53,891 bases of DNA from an uncultured Clostridia bacterium (GCA_947625115.1 CANQND010000009.1:1-53891), one strand, 5' to 3'. Counted from the first letter of the stretch, positions 43,958 to 51,055 are shown. Numbers and translations: made by a program. Notes: generated by a model not told the origin, from the letters alone.

Positions 43958-44093
43958 CTTCAAAAGCCTCCTCCCAACTCAGGTGCGCGTCCTCGATTTG
44001 CAACCAATCGGGATCGAACTCGTCAAAAAGACGGTTGCGACAAGTTTCGTAATTAGCGTAGTATTCGTGATTGTTTTGTTTGCTTTTTGCCAT
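43944..44093 (-). CDS. Small acidic protein (49 aa)
   Basis: A 49-residue ORF with an excellent AGGAGG site 6 nt before its ATG at 44093. The start is lysine/asparagine-rich, followed by ANYETCRNRLFDEFDPDW and a final acidic run (EEAFEDDDD). The end overlaps the next minus-strand gene by 14 nt and contains its ribosome site. Unknown family; probably a small partner of the helical-bundle protein. Confidence 0.7.
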   Translation of the reverse strand: MAKSKQNNHEYYANYETCRNRLFDEFDPDWLQIEDAHLSWEEAFEDDDD

Positions 44094-44217
44094 AACTACC
44101 TCCTGTGTTTGGTGGTAGTGTGAGCAAGTCCCGCAAAAATATGCCTGAACAATCAACTTAGTAGTCGTTTTGAAAAGGGCGGTTAGTTGTCGAATGTATA
44201 TGGTTGAATTATTCGTT

Positions 44218-44418
44218 TCAGTTGACTCTGCCTACAAGTTCGTCTATTGTTGTATCGAAAATATTTGCAAGCGCAATCAATTGTTGAATGGACGGTTCGC
44301 TGTAACCTGTTTCCCAATGGGACAGCGTTTGCATTGAAACGTTCAATTTTTCCGCCAATTGACGTTGTAAAATTCCTTGACTGATTCTCCAATTTTTCAA
44401 ATTCTCTCCAAAATTCAT
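44218..44418 (-). CDS. XRE-family repressor 1 (66 aa)
   Basis: A minimal Cro/CI-type helix-turn-helix protein of 66 residues: LAEKLNVSMQTLSHWETGYSEPSIQQLIALANIF covers the HTH and the following helix. AAAGGAG lies 8 nt before the ATG. It is divergent from a lipoprotein gene (44608). The region between holds three near-palindromic 16-bp operators, one of them filling the spacer of the lipoprotein promoter. It most likely represses that promoter and possibly its own. There is no ligand-binding domain, so any signal must act on the HTH dimer or through a partner. Confidence 0.88.
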   Translation of the reverse strand: MNFGENLKNWRISQGILQRQLAEKLNVSMQTLSHWETGYSEPSIQQLIALANIFDTTIDELVGRVN

Positions 44419-44440
44419 TTTTTACTCCTTTTTGTTATTT

Positions 44441-44518
44441 TCTCAATTTTTGATAGTTTTCTATTGACAATCTCAATTTTTGATAGTAAAATATGTTTGA
44501 AATATCAATTATTGATAG
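44441..44518. promoter_or_regulatory. Three-site operator array of XRE module 1
   Basis: Sites TCTCAATTTTTGATAG at 44441-44456 and 44471-44486, and TATCAATTATTGATAG at 44503-44518, spaced 30 and 32 bp (about three helical turns). Site 3 contains a perfect 7+1+7 palindrome. Site 2 lies between the -35 and -10 of the plus-strand promoter; site 3 starts about 5 bp after the expected transcription start. Confidence 0.82.
44464..44492 (+). promoter_or_regulatory. Promoter of lipoprotein gene 1, operator in the spacer
   Basis: TTGACA (44464-44469), 17-nt spacer that holds operator 2 (44471-44486), TAAAAT (44487-44492). Binding there would block RNA polymerase. Confidence 0.78.
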
Positions 44519-44607
44519 TGTAAAAACAAAAAACGCGGACATTACCGCTCAATAAGAAAAAAAATACTTGCATTTGCAGTAATAAATAAAAAAAAGGAGA
44601 AAACAAA

Positions 44608-45069
44608 ATGAAAAAAACGTACAAAATTTTGACGGTTATGCTTGTAGCAATTTTATCTGTTTTGTCACTTGTCGCTTGCGGACCGTCCTCTGACCCAGCC
44701 AAGGCTTTGGACGCGTTGAAAAGTCACGGATATGAAGCAGGCGCAAGGATTGCCGCCAACAGCGAAGAGGACAAGGCGTATCTTGACGACATGGCAGTAG
44801 CAAATGGTTTGGAAGCAGGAGATATAGTGGCTGACTTAGAGGCAGGAAAAAAGGTATATTCGGAATCGGAAAATAAAAATTCGGATGATTTCATTGAGAT
44901 AATTTATTTCAAAAACGATTCTATCGCCAAAAAATATTGGAATATGAAACAAGAAAATATTGACTATGGAATAGAACTCAACAGAAAAGAGGGCATAAAG
45001 CTGATAGCTAAAAGACAAGGTTCAATGATTTACATAGGCACCGCACAGGCGGTAAAAGACGCACGTTAG
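44608..45069 (+). CDS. Small lipoprotein controlled by XRE 1 (153 aa)
   Basis: Signal with lipobox LVAC (Cys24), then a 129-residue mature domain. It starts with a helical part (AKALDALKSHGYEAGARI) and ends with a strand-rich part, IIYFKNDSIAKKYWNMKQE and IYIGTAQAVKDA. This ending is familiar from many uncharacterised clostridial lipoproteins. AAAAGGAG precedes the ATG. A ~115-nt leader separates it from its promoter. Only 24 nt after the stop codon, a piece of the GTGAAGT repeat forms its terminator. Function unknown; surface location plus a dedicated repressor suggests a conditional surface factor. Confidence 0.85.
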   Translation: MKKTYKILTVMLVAILSVLSLVACGPSSDPAKALDALKSHGYEAGARIAANSEEDKAYLDDMAVANGLEAGDIVADLEAGKKVYSESENKNSDDFIEIIYFKNDSIAKKYWNMKQENIDYGIELNRKEGIKLIAKRQGSMIYIGTAQAVKDAR

Positions 45070-45092
45070 GTCGGGTGTTCGCCCGAGGACAG

Positions 45093-45126
45093 TGAAGTTT
45101 GCCACGCAAGGCAAACTTCATTTTTT
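45093..45126 (+). terminator. Terminator made from a GTGAAGT repeat unit
   Basis: TGAAGTTTGCC (45093-45103) pairs with GGCAAACTTCA (45110-45120), then six T. The flanking GTTCGCCCGAGGACAGTGAAGTTT matches the 5' end of the repeat arrays at 22.0 and 40.3 kb, so this is a truncated array used as a terminator. Confidence 0.85.
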
Positions 45127-45139
45127 GTATGATTTCAAC

Positions 45140-45165
45140 AAAAAAAGGCTACCGTTGCGGCAGCC
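45140..45165 (-). terminator. Terminator of the minus-strand hydrolase gene
   Basis: On the minus strand GGCTGCCG pairs with CGGTAGCC (plus positions 45158-45165 and 45147-45154, one G-T pair) around a 3-nt loop, followed by a U-tract from plus-strand A's at 45140-45146. Confidence 0.8.
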
Positions 45166-45179
45166 CGATGTGAGCGTGT

Positions 45180-46130
45180 TTACTTGTTTTTGGCGCGGAC
45201 TTTGGCGATAAAGTCCACAATTAGTTGTTCGTATCTGCGGTTATCCGCCATATAGCTCAAACCGTGACCCGCTTGGGGGAAAGTGTGGCGTTCAACGTAG
45301 CCGCGACAGTTTTCGGCAATTAAACGGCTCATTTCGCAGGGAACGATGTCGTCCGCCTCGCCGTGTATAAGCAATATGGGCAAATTCGTTTGCGAAACGG
45401 CTTGCAAAACGTTGGCGTCTTTCAAATCAAACCGCCCGAAAATCTTCGCGCTTGCCTTGATAAAGGGCAGCATAAATTTGGGGTTGAGATGTTTTTTGCG
45501 GCAACTGTCGGCTATTATGTCCTCGCCTTTGGCATAGGGGCAATCGGCAATTACCCCTTTGACGTTTGCGGGCAGAGGCAGTCCGCTTGCAAGCAACGCG
45601 GTAGACGCTCCCATCGAAACGCCCACCAACCAAATTTCCGTATCCGCGCCGAAACGCTTTACGGCGTAGTCGATCCAACTTGCCGCGTCGCGTTTTTCCT
45701 TTGCGCCGAACGTTATGGTGCGCCCCTTACTTTTGCCGTGCGCGCGCAGATCTATCAACAGCGTGTTAAATCCGCATTTACGAGCCAATTTGTTGCCGCC
45801 GCAAAAATCTCTTACGCTTGTGCCGCGGTAACCGGGGATCTGTATCTGCAAAGGCGCGCCGTCCGCCACGTGATAGTATCTTGCCGAAAGGCGCAGCCCG
45901 TCAAAGGACTCGGTGTACACCCGTTCAAAGGGAACGGCTTCCATTTCGGCTATCAAAGCGTACATTTTGTCGCGATTGGTGTTGAAATGCGGGCTGTCGG
46001 GCAGGCGGTAGTGGTCCTCTTTTTTGTGGGGACGTTGGTAAAAGGGCAAAAAGTAGCACACAAGCAACAGTGCCGCCAAGCACAGCAACAACAACCCCAA
46101 AACTCCCAATGCAATGTACAGGTAAATCAT
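45180..46130 (-). CDS. Membrane-anchored alpha/beta hydrolase
   Basis: A 316-residue serine hydrolase. An N-terminal membrane helix (~3-30) anchors it; the rest is an alpha/beta-hydrolase fold of the YqkD/BAAT-like type. Nucleophile Ser172 sits in GVSMG, catalytic Asp about residue 261 in HGEADDIVP and His289 in AGHG. A RGTS/oxyanion stretch precedes (PGYRGTS). I take the ATG at 46130 because a good promoter places transcription start at that codon; an in-frame TTG at 46148 would lie in the promoter. Substrate unknown (ester or peptide). Confidence 0.85.
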   Translation of the reverse strand: MIYLYIALGVLGLLLLCLAALLLVCYFLPFYQRPHKKEDHYRLPDSPHFNTNRDKMYALIAEMEAVPFERVYTESFDGLRLSARYYHVADGAPLQIQIPGYRGTSVRDFCGGNKLARKCGFNTLLIDLRAHGKSKGRTITFGAKEKRDAASWIDYAVKRFGADTEIWLVGVSMGASTALLASGLPLPANVKGVIADCPYAKGEDIIADSCRKKHLNPKFMLPFIKASAKIFGRFDLKDANVLQAVSQTNLPILLIHGEADDIVPCEMSRLIAENCRGYVERHTFPQAGHGLSYMADNRRYEQLIVDFIAKVRAKNK

Positions 46131-46136
46131 ATTTTC

Positions 46137-46165
46137 AATGTACCGCAAATCGCGTTTGTTGTCAA
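46137..46165 (-). promoter_or_regulatory. Promoter of the hydrolase gene, leaderless
   Basis: Minus strand TTGACA (46165-46160), 17-nt spacer, TACATT (46142-46137). The A of the ATG at 46130 lies 7 nt after the -10, the expected start of transcription. No ribosome site is present. Confidence 0.65.
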
Positions 46166-46189
46166 GCGCAAGTTGCCGTTTCGCTCGCC

Positions 46190-46560
46190 ATTTGAGCCAC
46201 CGACCAAACGCAATGCGATACGGTTGACTAACGCAACCGACCCCTGACGGGGCGCAAGCGTCGCATTGGTCGGGCTAACAAGGAAGGCACTGCACGTGCC
46301 TTATCTGATTAGAACTTCGTCGGGGTCTACGGCGTTTTAAGGTGTACGGGCGCAGAAAATTCACATTGCGCCCTCTCGTGGCTGCTACCAGCACCACACT
46401 GTGGCGATTGGTTTAACGCGCCACGCCCCTTAGCACCGAATAGGACTGCAAGTGCCGCGCAGGTCGGCACTTGCGACGAAATTTTCGCTTTGTTCGCTAC
46501 TATGTGCGAAACGCACATCTCCGCGCGCGAAAATTCCTATTTGATATAGAAGTTGATTTC
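46190..46560. repeat. Highly structured gene-free region (repeat or RNA)
   Basis: A junction-like element spans 46201-46272: CGACC and AATGCGA pair with TCGCATTGGTCG around hairpins 46221-46239 (CGGTTG/CAACCG) and 46241-46252 (CCCC/GGGG). Further hairpins: AAGGCAC/GTGCCTT (46284-46302), GGGCGCA/TGCGCCC (46348-46373), GTGGCG/CGCCAC (46401-46424), GCAAGTGCC/GGCACTTGC (46448-46474), and AATTTTCGC/GCGAAAATT (46480-46535) enclosing ATGTGCG/CGCACAT (46502-46518). Part of it (ACGCAATGCGATACGGTTGACT) recurs at 40214. The short open frame across it is not coding. Confidence 0.7.
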
Positions 46561-46624
46561 GGTACTTTATTTACTTTCGTACTTCGGTATTTCTCACAAA
46601 CCAATTTTTTGTAAATAAAAAGCG

Positions 46625-46840
46625 TTACTTGTTCAAATTCAAAATGTCGTCAGCCGAGCAATCGAGAAACTTGCACAGTCTGGCAAGCGTTGCGAGGGTG
46701 GGTTGTATTCTCCCCGAAACATATTGCGACACGGTGGGCTTGGAAACGCCTATCGCCTTGGCGATCTCCGTTTTGCTTTTGCCCGATGTTTCAATTTCCC
46801 GTTTCAGATTTTCGCTTATCTGCTCGTCCAACGTTTTCAT
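46625..46840 (-). CDS. XRE-family repressor 2 (71 aa)
   Basis: A compact HTH regulator: KTEIAKAIGVSKPTVSQYVSGRIQPTLATLARLCKFLDCSADDILNLNK. A longer frame begins at the ATG at 46858, but that codon lies inside operator 1 and upstream of a TATAAT on the minus strand (46850-46845). I therefore prefer the ATG at 46840, giving a nearly leaderless message. It is divergent from the DUF6273-type lipoprotein gene, with three operators at exact 31-bp spacing between. Autorepression is likely because operator 1 abuts its own -10. Confidence 0.85.
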   Translation of the reverse strand: MKTLDEQISENLKREIETSGKSKTEIAKAIGVSKPTVSQYVSGRIQPTLATLARLCKFLDCSADDILNLNK

Positions 46841-46844
46841 AGTA

Positions 46845-46850
46845 ATTATA
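46845..46850 (-). promoter_or_regulatory. -10 element of XRE gene 2
   Basis: Minus-strand TATAAT at 46850-46845; operator 1 (46851-46865) lies directly upstream in the spacer. No good -35 is seen, as is common for weak autoregulated promoters. Confidence 0.5.
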
Positions 46851-46927
46851 TTAGGCATTACCTAAATTTTATGCTTGACAATTAAGCATTGCCTAATTAT
46901 AATATAACATAGTTAGGCAATACCTAA
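46851..46927. promoter_or_regulatory. Three-site operator array of XRE module 2
   Basis: TTAGGCATTACCTAA (46851-46865), TTAAGCATTGCCTAA (46882-46896) and TTAGGCAATACCTAA (46913-46927), spaced exactly 31 bp twice. All are near-palindromes with half site TTAGG. Site 2 fills the -35/-10 spacer of the plus-strand promoter; site 3 begins about 4 bp after the expected start of transcription. Confidence 0.88.
46875..46903 (+). promoter_or_regulatory. Consensus promoter of lipoprotein gene 2, operator in the spacer
   Basis: TTGACA (46875-46880), 17-nt spacer containing operator 2 (46882-46896), TATAAT (46898-46903). Both hexamers are perfect, so expression should be high when the repressor is absent. 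Confidence 0.85.
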
Positions 46928-46954
46928 CAATATTAAAAAAAGGAGAATACAAAA

Positions 46955-48412
46955 ATGATAAAACAAAAGAGTAAAGCAATTGCGATTTTTGGCGCGGTTC
47001 TGTTTTTGTTGATTGCGGCGATAGCACTTTGCCTTTCGGCTTGTAACCCCGACGTGCAACAAAACGATCCGCCCGCACACGTCCATTCGCTTACGGCTGT
47101 GGCAAAAAAAGACGCCACCTGTACTGAAAAGGGCAACGAGGCGTATTGGAAGTGCGAAAGTTGCGGCAAGATGTTTTCGGATAAAGACGGCAACAAAGAA
47201 ATATATTCCGTCCCCGAAATTGCCGCCAAAGGACACAACGTAAGCGACTACAAAGTAACCAAAGAAGCCGACTGCACCGAAAAGGGAGAAAAATTCGGCA
47301 AATGCGACGTGTGCGGACTGACCGTAACCGAGCAGATCCCCGCAACGGGACACGATATGCAGTGGAGCGCGGAGGGCGAAACTCACGTCAAAAAATGCAC
47401 CCGTTGCGGCGTGACGGAGGGCGAAGCCGAGCAACACGTCTACAACGACGACGGGCAATGCGTTGATTGCGGCGCGCAACGTTCAAGCAAACCCTACGTT
47501 CTTTCCGAGGACGGCACAACGCTGACATTCGGCAGTTATCCTCAAAGCAAGGTAGAGGACCCTGCGTTGCAATCTATGCTCAACGCGACAATTCAAAACA
47601 AAACTCCCACAGCCGACGAGTTTAACGGTTGGACGGACTACGAGTATTATTGGGCAGGTTCAATCAAAAGTTTTATGTGGTATATTGATGTAAATTACAA
47701 AAACGCAAAGTATCGTGGTGTGTATTTTGACGAATATCGTCCCGACCGTGCTTCCGACGAGGGCGATCGCGATTGGAGTATTCAACCCGAAAACGGTTAC
47801 GATATTAACATTGTTTATTGGTTCAAGTGGGAACCCATAACTTGGCGTATTCTCTCCAACGACGGCGGCAAAGCGTTGATAATGTCCGATATGATACTTG
47901 ACAGTCAACAATATTATCATAGCAATGACGAAGATCGTTTTATCGAAGTGGAGCCTTATTTTATTCAACCCAACAACTACAAGGAAAGCGAAATTCGCGC
48001 TTGGCTAAACGACAACTTCTATAATACGGCGTTTGACAACCTGTGCAAAGAATACGTCGTATGTTCGGAGGTGGATAACAGCGCGGAAACAACGGCAAAA
48101 AGCACAAATCAATACGTATGCGAAAATACCAACGACAATGTGTTTTTGCTTAGTTACAAAGACGTAAAAGACGTTTCCTACGGTTTTGACAGCGGTTCGG
48201 GAGCGTGCGAAGCAAGAATGAGAAAAAACAGCGATTACGCGCTATGCCAAGGAGCTTTACAGGAAGATGGATATGGTATTTGGTGGTTGCGTTCTCCGTA
48301 TGATTATTCGCGTATGTGCGCGCACATTGTTTATTCCGACGGTATGGTTGGCAGTTACAACCTGTATTATCTCGATGTGGGCGTTGTCCCTGCGTTGTGG
48401 CTTACGTTGTAG
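46955..48412 (+). CDS. Surface lipoprotein with zinc-ribbon-like repeats and a DUF6273-type C-terminus
   Basis: A 485-residue lipoprotein (lipobox LSAC, Cys30). Residues ~42-175 hold repeated CxxC modules (CESCGKMF, CDVCGLTV, CTRCGVTE, CVDCGAQR) typical of clostridial surface proteins. Residues ~180-485 form a domain with WEPITWRILSNDGGKALIMSD and a final WWLRSPY...VVPALWL motif, the signature of DUF6273, which resembles C-type-lectin/formylglycine-type folds. AAAGGAG precedes the ATG. The CxxC module is nearly identical in DNA to that of the LRR gene downstream. It is under the XRE 2 promoter/operator region. Role: surface binding, ligand unknown. Confidence 0.82.
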   Translation: MIKQKSKAIAIFGAVLFLLIAAIALCLSACNPDVQQNDPPAHVHSLTAVAKKDATCTEKGNEAYWKCESCGKMFSDKDGNKEIYSVPEIAAKGHNVSDYKVTKEADCTEKGEKFGKCDVCGLTVTEQIPATGHDMQWSAEGETHVKKCTRCGVTEGEAEQHVYNDDGQCVDCGAQRSSKPYVLSEDGTTLTFGSYPQSKVEDPALQSMLNATIQNKTPTADEFNGWTDYEYYWAGSIKSFMWYIDVNYKNAKYRGVYFDEYRPDRASDEGDRDWSIQPENGYDINIVYWFKWEPITWRILSNDGGKALIMSDMILDSQQYYHSNDEDRFIEVEPYFIQPNNYKESEIRAWLNDNFYNTAFDNLCKEYVVCSEVDNSAETTAKSTNQYVCENTNDNVFLLSYKDVKDVSYGFDSGSGACEARMRKNSDYALCQGALQEDGYGIWWLRSPYDYSRMCAHIVYSDGMVGSYNLYYLDVGVVPALWLTL

Positions 48413-48541
48413 TTTTTACAAACAAATATGAAATGATAGGGGGACCTCCCCCTCCCTCTAAAAGCGTGACCGTTGTAAAATATTCCGCCGCAACCCGTTC
48501 GGTGCAGTCGAACCGCAACGTAAAATTTTTGCAAAAATTTG

Positions 48542-48570
48542 TTGTAAAACAAATCGGAATATGTTATACT
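48542..48570 (+). promoter_or_regulatory. Promoter of the LRR surface-protein gene
   Basis: TTGTAA (48542-48547), 17-nt spacer, TATACT (48565-48570), about 100 nt before the ATG at 48670. The gap before it (48413-48541) holds an AGGGGG/CCCCCT hairpin near 48438-48453 and no gene. Confidence 0.6.
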
Positions 48571-48669
48571 ACAAATATATAACAAATCAATATAAAATTT
48601 AGATAATTTCTGCCGTAAATTTACGGTAAAATCGCGTAAGAAATAAGCGTTTAGCAAAGGAGAAATGCA

Positions 48670-50478
48670 ATGAGCGATGAGCAAAAAGGCTTGTCCAAGA
48701 AAAATAAGATAATCATATCCGTCGTAGCGGCGGCGGTAGCGGTGATTTTGTTGATAGTCATCTTGGTGTTGTGTATTCCCAAGGGCGACGACCCCTCGCC
48801 CGACAATCCGTCCCACGTCCATTCGCTTACGGCTGTGGCAAAAAAAGACGCCACCTGCACTGAAAAGGGCAACGAGGCGTATTGGAAGTGCGAAAGTTGC
48901 GGCAAGATGTTTTCGGATAAAAACGGCAATACAGAAATTTATTCCGTTCCCGAAATTGCCGCCAAGGGTCAAAGCATAAGCGACTACAAAGTAACCAAAG
49001 AAGCCGACTGCACCGAAAAGGGAGAAAAATTCGGCAAATGCGACGTGTGCGGACTGACCGTAACCGAGCAAATTCCCGCGCTCGGACACCAAACGGGTGC
49101 GTGGCAGTTTGATAACTTACAGCATTGGAAGCAGTGTTCGCGGTGCGGCAAATCGGTGGAGGTAGGCAATCACAGCTTTACAAACGGCAAATGCGGCGTT
49201 TGCAATTACGACGAAAACGCAGAAGTCGCCGCCGACTTGATTTTTGAAGAACTCGACGACGGCAATTGGGCGGTTACGGGCGCAACAAACCTTAGCGTAG
49301 CCACCTATGCGGAGATACCCGCCACGCACGAGGGCGCAGACGTAACGACGGTGGGCGTAAAGGCGTTTTACGGCAGTAAGCAACTGCGCAAGGTAACGTT
49401 TTACGGGACGATCTACTTCGATAAAGCGTGTTTTTCGCATTGTCACAGCTTGACGGAGGTGCGTTTTGAAGAGGGAGTGCAAAAGATACTCGAAGTAGAC
49501 CACGATTATTGGGACTACCCCGACGAACCCTTTTACAACTCCGAAAAGATAGAAAGCGTCTACTTAGGTTCCACTGTGAGCAGTTTACAGATAGCGTTGT
49601 TCGGCGGATATTCTTTGACGTCTACTTTCGGTTCCCCTCCCGTTGCCGTCGAAATTCACCCTACGTTTATGTTCGAGCGGTACGAAGTTTCGCCCGATAA
49701 CCCCAAGTACGCGTCGGACGAATACGGCGTACTGTACAACAAGCAGACCAAGACGTTGCTGTTTGCGCCGCGCAAACTCTCGGGAGAAGTGACGGTGCTT
49801 TCCGACACGGTGGAAATATCCGACGGCGCGTTTGCTTGGGCAAGTGGAGTTACGGCAATAAATTTGCCGAGCGGTCTGCAAAAGATAGGCAATTACGCCT
49901 TTAACTCCACGGGCATATCGGAGTTGACGATACCCGACTCTGTAACGGAAACGGGCTTGCACAACGGTTACTTTGCGCTGTGCTTCAACTGTCAATCTTT
50001 GCGAAAACTGCACATAGGCGCAGGCTTGAACACGAGATATATTGATGGTATCGGGCGTTACTTGCCCGAATCGGTAACAAGCGTTACGGTGAGCAGTTCC
50101 AACACCTACGTCAAGTCCGTCAACAACTGCATAGTGGGCTACGACGGCAGATACCTGTACCTGTCCGACCAATCGGGGCAAATACCCTCGGGAGTAACGG
50201 GGTTGTCCTCCTACGCTTTTACGCCTTTCGGCAAAAAGATCACAAGCGTAACGATACCCGCGACAATAACCGTTATCGAAAGATACGCCTTTGACGGCTG
50301 TACGGCATTGCAAAGCGTCCGCTTTGAGGACAGGACGAATTGGAACATCGTCAAATCTGACAGCACAACGGACTATCACCCCGTTGACGTTCCCGTTTCG
50401 GTAGACGATTCGTCGGACAATGTAGCGTTGCTGACGGATACCTATCGTTCCAACGAATGGCGCAAGCGTTCCGCGTGA
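48670..50478 (+). CDS. BspA-type leucine-rich-repeat surface protein with shared CxxC module
   Basis: A 602-residue protein anchored by an N-terminal membrane helix (~15-42; no lipobox). Residues ~50-180 carry the CxxC modules shared with the preceding gene. From ~190 to ~580 are LRR_5-type repeats, seen as VTTVGVKAFYGSKQLRKVTF, INLPSGLQKIGNYAFNSTGI and VTIPATITVIERYAFDGCTALQSV. Such proteins bind host or bacterial surfaces. AAAGGAG precedes the ATG. The end is basic (NEWRKRSA). A terminator follows. Confidence 0.85.
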   Translation: MSDEQKGLSKKNKIIISVVAAAVAVILLIVILVLCIPKGDDPSPDNPSHVHSLTAVAKKDATCTEKGNEAYWKCESCGKMFSDKNGNTEIYSVPEIAAKGQSISDYKVTKEADCTEKGEKFGKCDVCGLTVTEQIPALGHQTGAWQFDNLQHWKQCSRCGKSVEVGNHSFTNGKCGVCNYDENAEVAADLIFEELDDGNWAVTGATNLSVATYAEIPATHEGADVTTVGVKAFYGSKQLRKVTFYGTIYFDKACFSHCHSLTEVRFEEGVQKILEVDHDYWDYPDEPFYNSEKIESVYLGSTVSSLQIALFGGYSLTSTFGSPPVAVEIHPTFMFERYEVSPDNPKYASDEYGVLYNKQTKTLLFAPRKLSGEVTVLSDTVEISDGAFAWASGVTAINLPSGLQKIGNYAFNSTGISELTIPDSVTETGLHNGYFALCFNCQSLRKLHIGAGLNTRYIDGIGRYLPESVTSVTVSSSNTYVKSVNNCIVGYDGRYLYLSDQSGQIPSGVTGLSSYAFTPFGKKITSVTIPATITVIERYAFDGCTALQSVRFEDRTNWNIVKSDSTTDYHPVDVPVSVDDSSDNVALLTDTYRSNEWRKRSA

Positions 50479-50490
50479 ACCGATTATTTT

Positions 50491-50531
50491 CAACCCCATA
50501 TCGCGTTTTGCGGTGCGGGGTTGATTTTTTT
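50491..50531 (+). terminator. Terminator after the LRR gene
   Basis: CAACCCC (50491-50497) pairs with GGGGTTG (50517-50523), with a small inner GCG/CGG hairpin, followed by a T-run to 50531. Confidence 0.75.
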
Positions 50532-50616
50532 GCATAGTCAACGCCGCTATGCGCAACTCTGTTAGAGCGGCGGTTTGGCGCAAAAACAAAACTTTGCAAA
50601 AAAGCGGCGTATTCGT

Positions 50617-50645
50617 TTGACAAAACTATATTTTTACTGTAATAT
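50617..50645 (+). promoter_or_regulatory. Promoter of the rplU operon
   Basis: TTGACA (50617-50622), 17-nt spacer, TAATAT (50640-50645), about 100 nt before rplU. Confidence 0.65.
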
Positions 50646-50651
50646 ATATGT

Positions 50652-50746
50652 CAGCCGCATAAAAAGGGTTTTTTTGTCAAGCGTTTTTCGGAATATTTCG
50701 CGAAAGACCACCCCGATAGCGAGTCTTGACAGGAGGTAAAAGTTAA
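50652..50746 (+). promoter_or_regulatory. Probable ribosomal L21 leader RNA
   Basis: The ~95-nt leader has a long-range stem, TGTCAAG (50675-50681) with CTTGACA (50725-50731), enclosing a TTTCGCGAAA palindrome (50697-50706). It ends directly at the AGGAGG of rplU. Firmicutes commonly carry an L21 leader at this place for feedback control by the ribosomal protein. The assignment is by position and shape. Confidence 0.6.
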
Positions 50747-51055
50747 ATGTACGCAATCGTAAAAACCGGCGGAAAGCAGTACAAAGTGCAGGAAGGCGAC
50801 GTTTTTGAAACGGAACTTCTCCGCGCCGACGTAAATTCCACGGTGGAACTCGAAGTTGTCCTTGCGACCGACGGCGAAACCGTCGTAACGGGAGAACAGG
50901 CAGCAAATTGCAAGGTTACGGCAACGGTGGTGGAACACGGCAAGGGAAAGAAGATCAACATCTTCACCTACAAAGCCAAGAAGAACATTCGTCATCGTCA
51001 AGGTCACAGACAGCCCTACACCAAGCTGAAAGTTACCGCAATCACGTTGGGCTAA
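50747..51055 (+). CDS. rplU: 50S ribosomal protein L21
   Basis: A 102-residue L21: MYAIVKTGGKQYKV at the start and the KKNIRHRQGHRQPYTKL signature at the end. It binds 23S rRNA. First gene of the conserved rplU-prp-rpmA operon; its TAA overlaps the prp ATG. Confidence 0.98.
   Translation: MYAIVKTGGKQYKVQEGDVFETELLRADVNSTVELEVVLATDGETVVTGEQAANCKVTATVVEHGKGKKINIFTYKAKKNIRHRQGHRQPYTKLKVTAITLG

Noticed and set aside
46327..46518. A 63-codon minus-strand frame in the structured region.
   Set aside because: No ribosome site, and the frame is explained by GC-rich hairpin sequence; similar frames appear over other repeat modules.
46841..46858. The ATG at 46858 as start of XRE repressor 2.
   Set aside because: It lies inside operator 1 and upstream of the likely -10 TATAAT, so it would not be transcribed from that promoter.
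48270..48412. A diversity-generating retroelement acting on the DUF6273 gene.
   Set aside because: No reverse transcriptase or template repeat is in the window; kept only as a low-interest idea.
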